Shown: piece by piece, positions 1 through 13,135 of the stretch
How the letters are laid out: each line of letters begins with the position of its first letter
Numbering within the stretch: the first letter of the stretch is position 1
Assembly (NCBI GenBank): GCA_021234155.1
Contig: JAJEKV010000786.1
Location: 1-64,000, forward strand
Length of the DNA stretch: 64,000 nucleotides
Direction: 5' to 3'
From: Isoetes taiwanensis
Lineage: Eukaryota; Streptophyta; Lycopodiopsida; Isoetales; Isoetaceae
The notes under the pieces: generated by a model
Databases searched by the model: none
What the model was told of the DNA's origin: nothing
The model's input: only the letters and a program-made list of their open reading frames with translations
Program-made: the position numbers and the translations under genes

Positions 1-3000
1 AAACTACTTTAAGAAAAGGGACCTTGACTAAATAGCCACATTAAACAATCGGAAGGATATTAAGACTTACTTCTCTCTTCTTCCTCCATGATTTCTCTTT
101 CTTTCCACCGCTGCAGACCTTTTTATGGGTTGAATCTCGCGGGAATACCTGTTGAAAGATGCAAATAAACGCTTTCGTGAGATTGTAGAATCAAAGGGAC
201 ACAAAGGCATAGCTAATTAAGAGACTACCTGATAAAAATCCAGATGAAGGAAAATACCTTTCTCTCAAGTAAAGCAACTCTAGATATTTTAGGGTATATT
301 CAAGAAGAGTAATGGACAAAGAAATGCAAGATCAAGCCAAGAAACAACAATGTAGGCAAAATATGCACCAAAGCAAAATGCAAAAAAAATTAATTAGGAA
401 ATCAAAAAGCGACCGGTTCAATAAAATAAAGACTCTGTGACTTTTTGTGTGCCTCAAAGGATCTTTTAACTCCTGAGTAATGTGTATCACAAAGATAAGT
501 GTAAAGATTCTCGCGAAATAAAAGACAATCTAAAAGCCCTAGAACTAAATCCGTTTCAAAGATCCTTCAAGCACCTCCTAAGACTCCGCAACAAATTTCC
601 TAAGATTCCGGGACTAACCTTCTTCTGGCGAGCTCTTCCATAAATGAAAGATTTGATGTGGCCGCTTAACTTCATTCTGAATCAAATGTAGTCGCGAACG
701 CTTGTATGATGCAAAGCGCTAGCATGCATCAAATGGGTGCTAAAAAAAAAACACACCCCTGCCAAGTGGGATCCATGAGCCATTTCCATCACCCCGTACC
801 GCTTTTTGAGTGAAAATGCTAGAACTTTGTTTTCCGTGACAACTAACCTATTACTGCCTAATGGTCCCCTAAGCAATTAAAAACCCCTACCAGCCAATTT
901 ATGTTAGTTCATAATGGGTTCCCAATGCGGGAAGTCCCCGGATTGAATGTCGCGAAATCCTAGAAGATGCTACAAAATTACGCAGCTTGAGGGAGAATTC
1001 GACCATTACCATTATATTTGCCCAAAAACCTCAATCTATTGATGTATTATCCTTCCGTGAGGACATCTCAATTGATGTACATTCTTCCGTGAGGACATTA
1101 ATATTCTATTCTCGTATCCTATGTTGGACTAACAGCGGAGCTTAGTATTTAAGCATCACTGTTAAATTACCTTATTCCCGGGTTTTATAATCTGTGAAAA
1201 CTGAATTTTACAAAAATTTTAAAATTGGATAATGATTTTCGGTCTTTTAGTACTCTCAGAATAATAAGTCTCCAATTTCATCCTTAGTACTCCCTTGCGG
1301 GGAATACCAAGTCGCAATTTGCAGCCCTAGGACAACTACGGGCATAGTTACCTATGCCAAGACTAGATCGGAACATGCTTCATCATTGTATTTCATCTGA
1401 AAAATTCACTTTACATTCTTTCGGTCATCCATAGTAGACGCAAAATTCAAATAAACATCTCAAGAAATTATTTCTGTTTATAATGTGTGAAGCATACATG
1501 ACGTGCTGATTGCCATAATGGCTTAGAGTAATCTGACATTTTGTATCTCCTTTGAAATCAATATTAAATGATTTTCCTTATTCAAAAACCATATGTTCAG
1601 CTATAACTTTTTTCGATATTCCATTTGGTAAATGCTTACATTGAAGTTAGTATTTGAACCATAGCTTAAAGTAATTCACCCAAAGCATGGAGCAAGAAAC
1701 ACGGTTACTGCGATTGAACCAGGAGGACGATTAGCCCCTAAGAAGGGTAGAGCCTAAGTCACTATGAGGTAAGCTATAGGTTGTCTTGGGTTATCCCTTT
1801 CCATGCATGGGAATCATGAAAATGCTAAATTTATGCAAGAACCATAATAGGCGGTGCTTTGAAGTCTCCATCGGCCAGCATTATCGCATGTTAGTGTTTT
1901 CACATGCTTCTCATCTTGATTTAACTTAATCTGGTTATGCCTTTGTTCATATATATGCTTATCGCGGATCATATGATGTTTATCTTTGCTCAACTTTGAG
2001 GAAAGATCGCAAATCACGAACTTCTTTTGCCATTATTAGGCTCTACTTCTGGAATTAAACCCAATTACTGATAGTAATACTTTTTAGAGTAAAACATCTA
2101 GGGTAAACAAGTGCTTACTTCATATGGCGTCTTATGGTATCCAAGTAATATTTATCTACAGTTCTAAAGACTAAACCTTCAAAATAGCTTAAAAAATGAT
2201 GAAGCCCCGGACATTAGATCCATTTAAAGTTAAAGGGACAACTTTCCTTTAATAATGGATTGAGCTAAGCGGAAGCAACTGCGGAGACTTCATATGACAT
2301 CAAGACAAATATCTATTACCGGTTCAGTTTCTTTGAATCTTTTATGCTTTTACATCTAAGGAAAAACCTTGCAATACCTCAACCAAAATGGAAGTCCTTA
2401 GGATATAAGATAAGGGCCACTTTTAATCTACTTAATAATCCCTTGAGCCATTGCTAAGGCCATCTTTAAGGAATAGTGCATTGACATATTACATCGGTTC
2501 TTATTCATTTTAATGTTTTTGTGCAGCTCTTTATCTTCTATAATATGTTGAATAAACGCTCATTAATAACTCAAGCGAAATCTACCATAGCTATCATATC
2601 GAAACATGAATAAAAAGTTTCAACTCATATCCAAAGATATAAAACACGTATAAAACACGAATATCTTGTGCTCCAAGGAGAATTTCATATGTTTTAGCCA
2701 TGGCTCCAAAAAGCCATGAAACCTTGTTTATCAAGTTTTACCATTCCATCATGCCTTTGTACAAGCTTGAGTACCGGGGAAAATCCTCTTCATACGCTTG
2801 GCCAAGACCGCTCTACTATGAATTCTATTAGTTCGGCATTGTTCGAAATCTTTGGATCAATGAGCACAATGAATAGGGGCTGAGCAGGTGAAATAAAATG
2901 TAGAAAAATGATTCAAATCCGTTGCATATATCATAAAAGTGAGGGTAGAAAAGATTGATGATTCATGAGCAAGATGGGATAAAGAATCATAACATAAATG

Positions 3001-3232
3001 AATTTTGGAATACTAACCAAGCATATTTGTAACAAGGCTTCCAACAATTTTCGAGGAGTAACCCACTTGCTTTGTGATTGAAGGCAAGGCGAAACAACCC
3101 TCTTGTCTATTTTATATCCACATTTATAAATGTACCTATTTTAGCTCCACGGTTTGGATAGGCGAAACCCTATCCCATGTAAATCGAAAACCCTAGATCC
3201 ATCTTTTGAAACCCTAGAATCCATTATAGTTA
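1..3232. other. No recognisable gene (AT-rich intergenic DNA)
   Basis: I see no reading frame longer than about 65 codons and none with a recognisable domain. The only local structure noted is a near-duplicate 16-mer, ccttccgtgaggacat, at 1051 and again at 1083 with one mismatch. Confidence 0.6.
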
Positions 3233-3524
3233 TTTCAAATTCTTTCAACCATTAGACTCAATAGTACCCAAAATGAAAAATCCACATATATTATATTATA
3301 TAAGCTAAAGCTTTAACATCTCTGCTTTTTTTTATTTTCAAATTCTTTCAACCATTAGACTCAATAGTACCCAAAATGAAAAATCCACATATTATATAAG
3401 CTAAAGCTTTAACATCTCTGCTTTTTTAATTCAAATTTTCAACCATTAGACTCAATAGTAGTACGAAAATGAAAAATCCACATATTATATAAGCTAAAGC
3501 TTTAACATCTCCTGCTTTTTTTTA
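3233..3524. repeat. Three-copy tandem repeat, unit about 94-102 bp
   Basis: Three head-to-tail units lie at about 3233-3334, 3336-3429 and 3430-3524. Each starts near a ttcaaattctttcaacc motif, carries attagactcaatag and gaaaaatccacatat, and ends in agctttaacatct plus a T-run. Unit 1 has an extra TATATTAT stretch and unit 3 has small indels. No coding content is visible. Confidence 0.9.
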
Positions 3525-4219
3525 TGAATATGCTCCCATTCTTTAATGCCAATCCATATGCAAACGTGCATATAATAACCACATGCAAATAATAACCCCA
3601 TGCAAGAACTTTTTGTTCAAGCATGTGACAAGTGCCTTGCATGCACCCAAAACTTGCATGCATTTGCAATGCAATGTTTTCCAACGTAAAGCCATGTTTT
3701 AAAACCCATTATTTGCAAGACAAACCTTGTACTCATGCCCAAGTCCAAACCTTTAGACAAGGAGACCTTGTACATGCCAACCTGCAACATTTGCCGTTAC
3801 AATGTGTACAACTAAACAATAGGCATAAGATATTGATTCAAAGATAAATCTTATTTTATCATTTAAAAAAAAAAAAAAAAAAGTATGTTCAATACTTAGA
3901 AAGATCATAATGCAAAAATTTGAGCATACCTGTCTGAAGATTCTTTGCATTCATTATTATTCCCAAATAAGTCAATGAACAGAAATCCTAAATACCTCTA
4001 TTCTTAGAAAAGAACATCAAAGACAGAATTTAAAGCAAAGAACATTAAACAACCTTATATAAAGCCAAAAATGATGTACAGATATATATGACAATAAAAA
4101 TACAATTGTCAGTGGAAATTTGTCTAATTATATCTAGCCAAGTCATAGATTCATATAGTTACATCTTCATTGCCATCATACAAATTCGAGATTAAGTGCT
4201 ATAAGAGGAAGGGGGTATT
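3525..4219. other. No recognisable gene
   Basis: AT-rich DNA with an A-run of about 18 at 3865-3882. Neither strand shows a protein family I recognise. Confidence 0.6.
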
Positions 4220-4560
4220 AGAGTCAATTTTAGCGTCAGACCACAGTTATAAACTTAGACAGAAATAAATAGAAAAAAAAACCTTGAACTGACATTATGG
4301 CTAACGCTACAACTGACTCTACGTTCTGTTGTTTAAACATCAGAGTTAGCATCAGAATTTGAGTCAGTTTTGTAGCAGACATAGAGTCACAATTAGAGTC
4401 AACCGTAGTGCTAGAATTAGAGGTAACTCTAGCATCAGCATTAGACCGTAGTGTTAGAATTAAATTCAACTTTACCATCACAATTAGAGTTAGCATTAGG
4501 GTCACAATTAAAGTCAATCATAGTGTTAGAACTAGAGTCAACTCTACCATCGCCTTTCGC
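4220..4560. repeat. Degenerate short-period repeat (attagagtcaa-like)
   Basis: The stretch is built of many diverged copies of ATTAGAGTCA / GTTAGAATTAG / CATCAGA words, with a period of roughly 6 or multiples of it. Both strands stay open for 60-90 codons because of this composition, and the translations are low complexity (L, T, V and S rich). I read it as decayed satellite-like DNA, not a gene. Confidence 0.6.
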
Positions 4561-7500
4561 CCGTCATGCGTGGTAGAGGCAAAAGCCTTTTAGGGGATGT
4601 CGAGAGATATGATTCAAGACCCAGCCGATAACGGTAGTCCCCGGAAAACTTCCCTAAGCTTAATTTTTGTCTTCTAAAAGCTTATGACCAAGCATGGATG
4701 TGTTTGACTCACACCAACTCTAAGAGTTGATGGGTGGCAAGAAGTAAAAATCATATCTACTCTACTCCGGACTAATGTTATTTTCTACCGCCGCAATTAG
4801 AGTTGAAATTTAGACGGCCTTTTAGCATTGGTTTGAGGATCAAGAGTAGAGTAGGAATGGAGTTTCTATAAGCGTTAGAATTAAAAATTCAGCTAGTATG
4901 ACACAATTAGAATGGAGTTCTAATGCCATGATAGAAAATCGAGTCTTTGAGTTAGGTATTCGTCATTCTATGCATCGAGTTCATAAAGATAGCTCATACA
5001 TCATTTAGCGAATCAATTATCCTACTACCTTTTTTTAGTCACATTAATTACATTAAAGGGAGGGATGTTTAAGTTGCAAATTTATACCTTATGAACATAC
5101 ACATATTCTGCAACTACTTTAATTATATTCTACTATGCTAAAAAAAACCACAAAATAGGTAGCAAAATCCATAATACTCCATAAAATTCTACAAAAATTA
5201 TATAAACATAAGTAGTTACAAAACCATAAAAACCATAGAATTTAAGTAGCAAATTTCATAGTGCAGTGTTGAAAAGAGACATCAAATACTAAAGATCAAA
5301 GATATGATCTAGCAATCTTCTTGTATTTTCAATGTTTCGCCTAGCAATAAGTTCTTCCTTGATGAAACACCAATGTCATCCTCATGCTGATTTATGGTGG
5401 AGAAAGGAAGGGCTTAACTCTAAAACAAATTAATTGGCCAATTGTCGGAAGAGTAACCAAATTACACAGCGAGAGATTAAAACCTCGTATGTTTACCTTA
5501 ACTATCCAAGCGTCTGGAAAAAGAAATGGAAATGTGTGAGACTGAAAAAGAGGACTGCATAAATTTAAAAGAGATAAACATTAGTGCTTCCCGTGGCTAG
5601 CCATCGCTCTAGTATTATCGGAAGAGCCATAGTAGACGAAGTTGGGCTTTCAAGTTCTAAATACGAGTTGGGTCTCTAAGATCTATCCAAAGAAATAGGA
5701 GTTTTGATTTTAACGATGTGTAGAAACAAGCAATGAAGAAGTAGAGCTGATTTATACATTATTGACATAATTACTCTGCACAATACACTACAATCTTTTG
5801 GAACACACGTTATACCATGTAAAGAATGTTGCAATAACCATGATGCTACATCAGATGTACTCAGGTCTGCACGCAAACTTTTGCTGTAAACAATTAGTGC
5901 TAGATAGCGACATCAACATTTCACAAGTAGAGTGCCAGGGAGTGAATATATTACATAAAAATGAGATACATGCAACATAAATTCTGCAAGATAGGATGCC
6001 AAAAGAAATTTTTAAGCCGATGGCCTGCAAGCGTGGCCAACAGACCTAAAAGCACCCTGCAATAACAAATACATGCAACAAGTGAATGCATAAATTCTGG
6101 AAGTAAATATATAAATTTGACCAATAAATCTGAATCTATCCAGCAGGAGGTTGCAAAGGGGCCTTGTTTGCCACCACTAACTCCGTTGTTGAACACATTG
6201 TCATAAAGCGATTTTTAACTATCTTTATAATAATATTTAAACACGGCAAAGTTTGTAGCGGCGAGACTTTGTAATAGATGATGTATTCTTATCCTTGCAA
6301 CATGGCCAGTTAATTTCTGATCTGGTAGTACATTTCTTATCTTTGCAACATGGCCAGTTAATTTCCATGGTAGGGCTATATTGAAATATAGTCGAGGGCT
6401 ATAAATCCTGAAATATATAGGGCATGTAATACTGACATGGCTATTATTATACATCATACAGGGATTATAAACAAAATACAGGAAAGATTGAAATGAAAAT
6501 GGAATATATCAAACACTTACCCGGCCGGCTCACGGAACAACAATGCCTCTTCTTCTATGGCTCAATACCTCTTCTTCTCTACTGGAACAAGAATGCCTCT
6601 TCTTCTCTTCTTTGCAATTCCTCTTCTTCGTCTTCTATAACCCCATTGCCACTATGGTGCCCCCGGCTCAATGTGGCGCCAATGAGACAGAAAGCAGCGT
6701 AAAAGCTAGGCTACGGTTGATTCCTTCACCTGGCCGCCAAAAACTTTGCATCCACTGTATTCGTGAAATCCAAACCCGAGGGTTTTTTTTTTTTCCCAAA
6801 TTGGGGACCTATAACATCATTTTTGTTCTTCCGGTTTTGCTTCAATGCCCTAAATTCGCTATAGCCATTTCTCCAGAGCCTCAAAACCACCATTATTTGA
6901 TCTCACCAGGCTGCAAGCTTTGCACGATATGACATCATGCACCACGGATTTTTCCGATTGCCATAGCCGCATCCCGTGCCCTCATCTCTTCCGCCTATGA
7001 ATTTCCTTTGAACTCGACCATTGGCATGCCTTTTCGTCTTCCTTCAAATTTTTTTTCATTTCCATTAGACTAATAATGTTTTGTGGGTGCTCTTGGATTC
7101 ATTCGAGATGTGGATCAGTGTGGATGATACCAAAGGCAATGCCTTAACAACATAATAGTAGCTAGAAAAATCAAGCTCCCTTTGGAATCATAGAATTGGT
7201 TGCATGATATCAAAGCTCCATTGGAATCATAGAATTGTTATTTCACTTTAGTGAGCGATCAATATATTTGATCCCCCATCTTGGCATTTTCATGCAACTA
7301 GTTATGTTCCCATTATTAGTCTAAAGTCTCGTGCTAAAGATGCCAAATCAATTTTCTATCAAAACATAATTATAAACAAGTTTATTTCATTTTCATCAGG
7401 TCCCAAAACGGGACGATGATCAACTAAGTATTATATAGTTAAAGCCATTGAACTATGGAGACACATGCATGTATTTCAATAAGACAACTATGCGATTAAT

Positions 7501-9071
7501 TAATGTTGTCTAGACTCTAGAATTGCCTTTTATATTTTTGTGATGTTAATTCATGTTCTATATATAATATTTTAATCTATCGGGATTAAAATCCCCCTTC
7601 TTGTCAAACTAAGTGCCTACACGTATGTTCTTAGTCTAGGAAGGCCCCTCGTGCCTCGAAAAGGTCCTGCACCTTGCACAAATTATTTCCCCTCTTGAAA
7701 TTCTTCTTGTTCATGGAATCCCTCAGTTTTTTTAACTAATAGGTCTCCATGTTATCCTCTTTTATAGGAGGTCTTCTATAGGCGACTCTTGAGCTGGCGA
7801 CCATCCTATCAATTGTTGTTCTGTCCTCTAGTACTATATGATTCTACACACGAAGAAGGTTGGCATGTGGATGTTCTTATCATACATGTTGTACTTGGAA
7901 CATTTGTAAAATATGTGAGGTTCATATCATAATCAAAAGCGACAAGTAAAAGATCACATACGTTCGATTGATGTGAACCATCACGAGGAGTGTAGACAAA
8001 ATTTCGGGGTTGCAATACATGTTGAGATAATTCTTTATGAAGATGTAAGCATTAAAGTTGAATATCTATGTTGGAAATCTATGTTGATGAAGTTTCAAGT
8101 GAAGGTAGAACGTCATAAAGGAAAAACATTATAGTAATTGCTTATGAATATTCAATGGTTCATTTGAACCATTGGAAAAACTATAATTTTGAAGACCTAA
8201 CATTTAGGTCGGCACGTATAATGGAGGCAGCAGAGTTTGAAAAGCTTCGGTCCAATAAAATATAGCCAGAGATCATATGTATATTTAAGGTGGAGAAGCC
8301 TTGGTTAAAAGGCACTGCGGTTAGGCAAAATCATTTGGACACTGTGTGTATAACTTAAACCTAAGTTGTATAGATAGATACTATGAAAAACCATCTCGAG
8401 AGAAGCATTTTTGAGGATTGTATAAATTGCTACAATATTTTTATTCAGTCCCTAATGAATAGTGAATAGGGATATATGGTTTATTGAAAGTTAGAAGTAA
8501 ATTATGACCTTTGCTTAAGACTATTGAATTGTGGCGTTTTAGAACTGAGAGTTGAAATTACGCAAGAAAAATCTTCATAATTTGAGTTGAGCATATTGTG
8601 TGTTTGGAAATTGACTTTGGATACACATTGGAATTGGTTTGATCTATATTCAAAATTAAGTTAATATCTTAGTCTTATTAATAATTGTTTACAACATTGA
8701 ACCATCATAGTGTTCACTCTAGGTCATGCTCAAGCATCGGGCATAGGTTTCTACATGGTCATAATCTAATCTACTTGAGGGGCACATGGGGTCTTTGAGG
8801 GGCAATAGTCGCTGGTGGCCTGCCAATCTATGCAAGAACAAAGGGGCTGGTGGTCTGCAGTCTACTTCCTCGTCTCATTGTTTGTTCCAATCTTTGAAAT
8901 GGGTAATCAGTCTTTGAAGAGGCAAGAGCAGGGAGGTCTCGTGTGGTCTCCGCATGGTGGTTTCTTATTTGTCTAGGTTGATGTTCTGGACCCTTCATTA
9001 TGCTTCTTGCTCACATGGGACGGTTAGAGCTTGGGCCTCTCATTTGGTTTGTACAATGTGTTTTGTATTAC
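4561..9071. other. No recognisable gene; scattered small repeats
   Basis: About 4.5 kb with no coding frame that I can assign. A 129-codon frame at 6543-6932 is rich in S, L and F from CTTCTT runs and looks like chance. A duplicated 33-bp motif around gcaacatggccagttaattt occurs at 6285-6317 and 6332-6365. Nothing else stands out. Confidence 0.55.
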
Positions 9072-9788
9072 CTGAAAGTCTTCTTCCTGGATGACTAGAG
9101 GTTGATGATGGTACATCTGCCTTATGTATTCGTATGCCGCCACATCCAACATTGTCTCCCTGGCATAAGAATGTACTTCTCTTGGGAGTTCCTGGTATAG
9201 GTGTGGTTAATGAGGTCTCTATGTTGCCCTTCTGCAATCATCAACCGCATGAGCTCATCAATCCTAAGCCCCTCTTCTAAGCAGTATGGTAGATGGAGGA
9301 TGTCATTGACAAAAAGGTACTTCTCCCCTTCGATCACCACCGGAGACAAGGCAGTGATGCCTATAGGTGTTTCCTTGGCTCTTATGATATCCTCATCATG
9401 CCCCACGATACGCCTCTCCATCTTTGCTGCTAGCCTCGTCTCCTCTTCCTGATCGTCACCCCCCCTCTTCTTCATAGTCCTCTTCAATCTGAGGAGCTTC
9501 TGAAGATGTGTCATGGTAGATGTATTTTGTGGCGTCGAGCTCATGGATGAGGCCCTGGTCCACCCTTGTGTTCAAAGGTGCGAGGTCCAGAGGCTGTATA
9601 GAAGGCTTCCGCACCCTGTTGATGGCCTTGAAATGGATGAATAGTGACAAGGCTGGGTGTGCTGAAACATATCTATGTCTATGGACCTTGCAGCTCATGT
9701 AATCTGGCATGTTCTTCGCCCTGTCCCACAATTGGCTGTTGACTCTGGAACACCTAAGACTTGACTCAATGACTCTAGGGCGACCCAC
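9072..9788 (-). pseudogene. Disrupted unknown coding exon (about 240 codons in three frames)
   Basis: Three consecutive minus-strand frames read like one protein. Frame A is open from 9788 to a stop at 9456. A 7-C run on the plus strand (9459-9465, G on the coding strand) marks a shift into frame B, which is open to 9122 and carries the acidic DDQEEE stretch and then GEKYLFVNDILHLPYC. Near 9195-9205 a second shift gives frame C (QELPREVHSYARET, then DVAAYEYIRQM), which runs to a CAG|GTAATA sequence at 9072/9071 resembling a splice donor. The protein is charged and non-repetitive, with neither transposase nor retroelement motifs that I recognise. It could be an exon of a host gene fragment or of an unfamiliar mobile element. 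At least two frame breaks make it a likely pseudogene, unless the G-run is a sequencing error. Confidence 0.5.
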
Positions 9789-10466
9789 CCCCCTCCCTCC
9801 CCCTTATCAATCAATCAACCGTATGAATGTACTTATCTGTATAGATATATAGAACTTATGTGAATGATATTTAGATGGCAAGATTTGCTGGTCATACTGA
9901 CAGATGATGTCAATGTATTAGACTGTTCAAGTCAAGGTTGCATGGAGAACGAAGAGATGATCATCAAAGACTTGAAAAGCCTCCTCAATTGTGATCTCAC
10001 TCATGTGGTTGGCATTGTTATACTATGCAACGAAGTTTGTGGGTGCCATTATGCAGAGAGTAAAGTAGAAAATGGTTTGGAAAGATTGTAAGGAGCTGGA
10101 AGATCGCCTAGAGAGGGTAAGAGCAAATTTGATGTCAAATGAGGTCCCCTTATATAGACTAGGCTGCCTGAAGCCCGTGGAACTGCACACAGGAAACAAA
10201 TCTATGTTCTAAGAGCTATAGGTGTCCAATCTAGCTAACATGAAGTGCTAATCTAACTAGAACAAGTCAAGAATTACATTTGAGTAGTTTGTTGAGTAAA
10301 TTTTGGACAATCTTGGGTCGAAAACAAGCGACTCGAGTTACTCCACGCGGAAGGACTCGGGTTCTCGGCCCAAAGGGCATTTTGCTTAGGTGGCCGAGTG
10401 GGTCGGGTCTTGAAATTCTACAACTTTTTGGAGAATATAAAATACTAGGATGCAAAAGTTTTGTTC
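9789..10466. other. No recognisable gene
   Basis: Starts with a C-rich run (9784-9803). It contains a GC-richer patch at 10316-10420 with words such as gactcgagttactc and ccgagtgggtcg. Weakly similar word order recurs at about 12050-12140 and 12250-12350, suggesting a decayed dispersed repeat. No gene is visible. Confidence 0.5.
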
Positions 10467-11067
10467 ATTAACATCCAACATATAAAAATTAAATCCCCCA
10501 ACACATAACAACCAACACATAACAACCATGGTTGACATTAACAACCAACACATAACTACCATTGACATTAATTAACACAACCATTGGGTCCAACACATTT
10601 AAATTAAAATCCCCCTTAAACCCCCTTTGGTTTGGGTGCATATTCACACGGGGTGACTCAGACAACGAGAGGCATTTGGATAGGCATATTCACCCCCTTA
10701 TTCCTTAATCTACACCGCACATTAAAGTTCCTCGTTTGTGGGGTATGCAAGTACAAAATTTGTTATCTTGTATAACAAGATTATAAAAAATACTATAAGA
10801 TTTCAAGCGGAATACTATATGGTGTTGATTTCGTACGTGCAAAATACAATTATGAGGGCTCTCGCTGCCCTACATCACTCCCGGTGTGAATATGCACCCA
10901 AACCAAAGGGGGTTTAAGGGGGATTTTAATTTAAATGTGTTGGACCCAATGGTTGTGTTAATTAATGTCAATGGTAGTTATATGTTGGTTGTTAATGTCA
11001 ACCATGGTTGTTATGTGTTGGTTGTTATGTGTTGGGGGATTTAATTTTTATATGTTGGATGTTAATG
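10467..11067. mobile_element. Foldback / MULE-like non-autonomous element with arms of about 190 bp
   Basis: The left arm (10467-10657) and right arm (10875-11067) are near-perfect inverted repeats. For example, cattaacatccaacatat at 10467 is mirrored by atatgttggatgttaatg at the right end, and ggtttgggtgcatattcaca by tgtgaatatgcacccaaacc. The spacer of about 217 bp has no ORF. Flanking words tgcaaaagtttt (10452) and tgcaaaaatttt (about 11075) may be a 9-12-bp target duplication with one mismatch. Long terminal inverted repeats plus a 9-11-bp duplication are typical of Mutator-like elements; the superfamily assignment is inference. Confidence 0.75.
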
Positions 11068-12578
11068 ATTTGTGTTGCAAAAATTTTTTTTTGGCCCCTT
11101 CGGGGCCTTAGGGACGTCACCCTCCCCCTCCCCCATGTGACAAAAATTTTAGAATTCAAACCAGAAAAAAAAATAGAATCAGGCTTTCATCACCTGTAGC
11201 TTTTGAATTTGATCACAATAAAACAAATAAAACATAAGTAAAAGTTACCATAAAGATAGAGCGGATTGATCCCATTATTCTGAAAGTCATAAAGCTTGCA
11301 ACACCCATACACAAACATTTTTCAATTGGAATTTAACTTGGCTGACCTTTGGCCTCCATGGATTCTTGTGGTGAGAAACCAAAGTGGAAAACTTTTCGCT
11401 TTGTTAGCACAAGGATCTAGAAGCCTTGGAATTTGCTTAATAACGCCTCAAAAACTAAAAATGCATGGTAAATTTTTGCAAGATTCATTGAATGAGCCAT
11501 AAAACAATATCCAATATCTAATCCTCAGATTAATTAGCTAGTAGGATGTGAAAGCCTACCAAACCCTGGCCGAAATTGCTGTTTTAACATAGATAACTTA
11601 ACCAAAATATCCATATCATACACCATCAAAGAGATCTCGAAGAGCTTTTCCAAAGCAATAAAAATCATCTCAAACAGAGCTACGGATCAAAAGTTATGAT
11701 AAGAAATGTGTTGCCGGCGGGGAAACTGCACTACATGCGCCCTTCAAGCCCACAAAAAGAGGGCTTTTGTTGTGACCATTGGTTGTTGACCATTATGCAC
11801 CACACGCACCAAAAAAGGGTTTTTGTTGTGAGCCATTGGTTGTTGACCATTGGAAAAAAAAGGCTAAAATCAATGGCTCGAAATGGTGCACTCTAGATGC
11901 GCGATTAGTACATCCATTTGAATACATCCGCGAAATCATAAGAAAAACCTTAGTGAAAAGCGTACAAAAACACAAAGAAAACCCCCTGTTATTATGCTAC
12001 ATATTAGCAACTTATCTCATGTCAACCTGACAAGTAGAAGTATAAAAATGGGTGAATCGAATTACTCGGAAGGGCTCAAGCATTACTTTCGGCCATGAGG
12101 GTGTTTTTGTCTTGAGTGACCCGAATGGGTCAAACTTTACTAATTTTTAATATTTTTGACAAATTTAAGTTGCTGAAATGCAAGATTTAGTTAATTCTAA
12201 ACAATCTAACAACTTTTCTCACGATAATTCATCAATTTTTTACTACAAAATAGGTCGACTCGGTTACTCTTGGAACAACAACGTTCTGTGTTAAAGGCTT
12301 TTAAGTAAGGCGATGGCGTGACCGGAGTGACCAGTGGGTTAAACTTGACCTAAAATTCATTTTCAAGAAAAAATTTTTCAACTTTCTATATTAATCAAAA
12401 GGTTTAAGTACATTGATCACAAATCTTTACACAAAATTTCAAGCTTCTAGACCTTTCGGCTTTGATACGATCACGATAGTTGGGGTTGAGTCTATACTGT
12501 CGTTGCTAGATGGGGCATGTATCAGATTTGGTAAGAATGGTGAGTTCCCCGACCTCCTTTTTAATACCTCTTAAATCT
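11068..12578. other. No recognisable gene; one short tandem duplication
   Basis: No coding frame of note. A motif of about 35 bp containing ccattggttgttgaccatt is duplicated at about 11761-11796 and 11818-11851. Degenerate gactcg/gttactc words recur at about 12050 and 12250, as in the patch at 10316-10420. Confidence 0.5.
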
Positions 12579-12700
12579 TTATAACTCCACGCAAAGATGT
12601 GCTTGAATTTTTGAAGAGGAAGAGCCGGGAGCTTTATAGGGTTTGGGAAGATTGGTAGCTAACGGATGGGTTGGTTGTCCCCAAATCAATGATTTCAACT

Positions 12701-13135
12701 TCAGTCGAATATGCAGAGTGACATCCGTGTCGGTGACGGTATGGGCAGGTGGTTGTAATAACACTGGGGGTTCAACACTCTGAGTAGAAAAGAATAAAAA
12801 CTGTTGAGTTTGTCAAGTAAGGGTTGCGTCATGTTCGGAGCGACATCAACAGTGCCTGTAGGGGTGGCAATATCCGGCTGGATGTCAACACGTTGAATAC
12901 GATTGCAAGGTGCAAGATAAGGATCAAGCAAGGATGCAACATCGTGATCTTTATCTAGACTCATATCGCCCCAAGTATCAACATACTCAGGGTAGGCAAA
13001 CAAAGGCAAGCCAGAAGCCGAAGCTTGGACTTGATAAGTGTTATGAAGATCCCCAGAATCACTATCAGAGAGTGATGGTTCAACATGTTCAACAGAGATG
13101 AGTTTCCCAGTTTCAATATCCATAGTGGCATTCAA
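12701..13135 (-). CDS. Acidic unknown reading frame directly downstream of the H3-like fragment
   Basis: A 144-codon minus-strand frame. Its N-terminal half is acidic and serine-rich ([11 protein letters not shown], then [13 protein letters not shown]). The frame is also open upstream of its ATG: reading back from 13135 it continues through ITDGQLNAT and GRANDQLV into the end of the H3-like segment, where it is offset by one frame. So it may be a C-terminal extension of that H3-like protein after a one-base change, or an unrelated frame. I recognise no domain. It has no visible promoter or polyadenylation signal. It may be non-functional. Confidence 0.35.
   Translation of the reverse strand: MNATMDIETGKLISVEHVEPSLSDSDSGDLHNTYQVQASASGLPLFAYPEYVDTWGDMSLDKDHDVASLLDPYLAPCNRIQRVDIQPDIATPTGTVDVAPNMTQPLLDKLNSFYSFLLRVLNPQCYYNHLPIPSPTRMSLCIFD

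Noticed and set aside
4236-4593. Overlapping open frames on both strands
   Set aside because: Both are consequences of a stop-poor short-period repeat.
6493-6932. 129-codon plus-strand frame
   Set aside because: Its first half comes from CTTCTT runs and its second half shows no family; no gene-like context.
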